From the NCBI RefSeq assembly GCF_004005845.1, contig NZ_SADE01000002.1, positions 930,421 through 994,420 of the forward strand: 64,000 nt of DNA, given 5' to 3'. Of this stretch, positions 62,974-64,000 are shown in pieces (positions within the stretch are counted from its first letter, which is position 1; every line of letters begins with the position of its first letter). The notes under the pieces were generated by a model, which saw only the letters and a program-made list of their open reading frames with translations, searched no databases and was not told the origin of the DNA. The translations under genes and the position numbers were made by a program. The stretch comes from Hwanghaeella grinnelliae. GTDB lineage: Bacteria > Pseudomonadota > Alphaproteobacteria > UBA8366 > Aestuariispiraceae.

Positions 62974-63003
62974 AGGGCCCTGGCAGGCATGCTGGGGCCT
63001 TTT
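62974..63003 (+). terminator. Probable terminator after the J-domain gene
   Basis: GGCCCTGGCA (62976-62985) pairs with TGCTGGGGCC (62990-62999), including two G-T pairs, around loop GGCA, followed by TTTT. It lies 30 bases after the stop. Confidence 0.65.
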
Positions 63004-63103
63004 GCATGTCCGAGACCATTCGGGCGCATGAGAAACGACTAAAATCCATATATGCTTCAGAATATAGCGTCATCAGAACAAAAATCGTTTGACTATGCGT
63101 TTT

Positions 63104-63118
63104 ACGAATATTATTCGT
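63104..63118. promoter_or_regulatory. Inverted repeat ACGAAT-ATT-ATTCGT, likely operator
   Basis: Perfect 6-base arms lie 37 bases upstream of the helix-turn-helix/prephenate dehydratase start. A TTGACT box (63089-63094) precedes it, so a bound protein would cover the promoter. Size and spacing suit a Cro/CI-like dimer, and the first product of the gene carries such a domain. Confidence 0.6.
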
Positions 63119-63155
63119 GCCGCAAATACATTGTGCGCAAAAAGGTTGCTGTGAA

Positions 63156-64000
63156 ATGCTTGAAACCATGAGTGATCGGATAAGACAAGCCCGGATTTCC
63201 GCCGGACTGACACAAACGGAGTTGGCTGGGCGACTTGGGGTTACCCAATCGACGGTGAACCGCTGGGAAGGCGGCCGACACGATCCTTCGCGGGAAATGG
63301 CAACCCGCATCGCGGAGGCCTTGGATGTCACGACACAATGGCTTGAAATGGGCGAAGGCGATCCCGGAGAGCGGCCGCCGACCGGGGCCGCAGGTGGGGT
63401 GGAACATCGCAAGCCGAAAACCGCTGACCTTTTTTCCCCCCTACTGCGTTATGTCGACAATCCGGTCATTGCCTATCAAGGGGTCCCGGGCGCCTATTCG
63501 CATCTTTCCTGCACAGAGGCTTTCCCGACCTTGAAGCCGCTGTCCTGTCCCAGTTTCGAGGACGCCTTCGCGGCGGTCGAGACCGGCCGTGCCGGACTGG
63601 CTATGATCCCGATCGAAAACAGCTTGGGCGGGCGGGTTGCCGATATCCACCATCTGCTGCCGGAATCCAGCCTATACATTGTCGGTGAACACTTTCAGCC
63701 GGTACATCACAACCTGCTCGCGCCGAAAGGGGCGACCCTGGAAGGGATCAAGGAGGCGCGCAGTCATCCCCAGGCCTTGGCACAGTGCCGTGAAACTCTG
63801 CGTGAGTTGAAGATCAAGCCGGCGAGCAGGGCCGATACGGCAGGTTCCGCCGCGGAAGTCGCTGAATTGGGCGACCCAACAATCGCCGCCGTCGCGTCAA
63901 GCCTTGCTGCGGAATCCTACGATCTGGATGTGCTTCGCAGTCGGATCGAAGACCGGATCGGCAATGTAACGCGGTTTGTCATCATGTCCCGTACGCGGAT
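63156..64000 (+). CDS. pheA: Prephenate dehydratase with N-terminal XRE helix-turn-helix domain, 3' end cut by the window
   Basis: 281 codons visible in one uninterrupted frame. Residues about 5-65 are a complete Cro/CI-type HTH: IRQARISAGLTQTELAGRLG, VTQSTVNRWEGG, then DVTTQWLEMGEGDP. A 35-residue linker leads to prephenate dehydratase from about residue 102: NPVIAYQGVPGAYSH, AMIPIENSLGGRVADIHHLLPE, and the catalytic TRF in NVTRFVIM near 275. The ACT domain would follow beyond the window. The enzyme makes phenylpyruvate for phenylalanine. No in-frame ATG starts the enzyme part alone; a GTG at 63399 could. AAAGG lies ten bases before ATG 63156; ATG 63168 is an alternative. Confidence 0.88.
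   Translation, partial: MLETMSDRIRQARISAGLTQTELAGRLGVTQSTVNRWEGGRHDPSREMATRIAEALDVTTQWLEMGEGDPGERPPTGAAGGVEHRKPKTADLFSPLLRYVDNPVIAYQGVPGAYSHLSCTEAFPTLKPLSCPSFEDAFAAVETGRAGLAMIPIENSLGGRVADIHHLLPESSLYIVGEHFQPVHHNLLAPKGATLEGIKEARSHPQALAQCRETLRELKIKPASRADTAGSAAEVAELGDPTIAAVASSLAAESYDLDVLRSRIEDRIGNVTRFVIMSRTR

Noticed and set aside
1-64000. tRNA, rRNA, CRISPR arrays, insertion sequences and prophage genes
   Set aside because: None could be supported: no tRNA-like cloverleaf, no regularly spaced repeats, and no transposase, integrase or phage structural gene were seen.

Overview
The window is GC-rich, densely coded DNA and reads as the chromosome of an alphaproteobacterium, most likely a member of the Rhodospirillales. 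This rests on protein content and gene order: a complete ccmABCDEFGHI cytochrome c maturation run, the aerobic-type cobaltochelatase genes cobS and cobT next to a J-domain gene, BolA, PAS_5-type PAS proteins, FNR/FixK-type boxes, and frequent ATGA stop/start overlaps. No rRNA or tRNA gene lies in the window, so the assignment is an inference.

Layout. 1-5 kb: end of a branched-chain-type ABC transporter with a phenylacetate-CoA-ligase-like enzyme, a serine hydrolase, and a GlxA-type regulator with a DJ-1/PfpI enzyme and a cupin. 5.0-5.4 kb: a gene-free stretch holding four back-to-back hairpins, three with C-rich anti-Shine-Dalgarno-like loops. 5.4-13.2 kb: ccmA to ccmI, with an FNR-like box in front of ccmC. 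13.5-15.3 kb: a cobalt-type nitrile hydratase (alpha, beta, accessory) whose alpha subunit carries a histidine-rich N-terminal tail. 15.3-20 kb: a lipoprotein, cobT, cobS, a J-domain protein and bolA. 20-31 kb: a MarR/MFS divergon and mixed metabolism (MBL hydrolase, SyrP-like dioxygenase, two GSTs, two methyltransferases, glyoxalase II, cupin, Fe-S protein). 31-38 kb: ompW with an FNR-like box, a uracil-DNA glycosylase relative, a sirtuin, a low-molecular-weight phosphatase with a fructosamine-kinase-like gene, thpR, a Tas-like reductase and a FIST protein. 38-51.5 kb: tesA-ybbA-ybbP, a Bax-inhibitor-1 protein, a class IV aminotransferase, nitronate monooxygenase, a PatZ-like acyltransferase, two tandem related four-helix membrane proteins, a flavoprotein and an unknown membrane protein.

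51.8-64 kb is the most unusual part. rpmI-rplT-pheS is followed by pheT only after an insertion of about 3.9 kb holding a thioesterase, an unknown GNAT-like protein, a convergent PAS-like gene, a 76-residue protein, an XRE regulator and a ParB-like protein. After pheT there is a second copy of the same arrangement: a related GNAT-like gene that again overlaps a PAS-like gene tail to tail by about 50 bases. A J-domain protein follows. The window ends in a prephenate dehydratase fused in frame behind a complete XRE-type helix-turn-helix domain, with a 15-base inverted repeat just upstream that looks like its operator. The region therefore groups phenylalanyl-tRNA synthetase, the last committed step toward phenylalanine, and a duplicated uncharacterised acyltransferase-like/PAS module.
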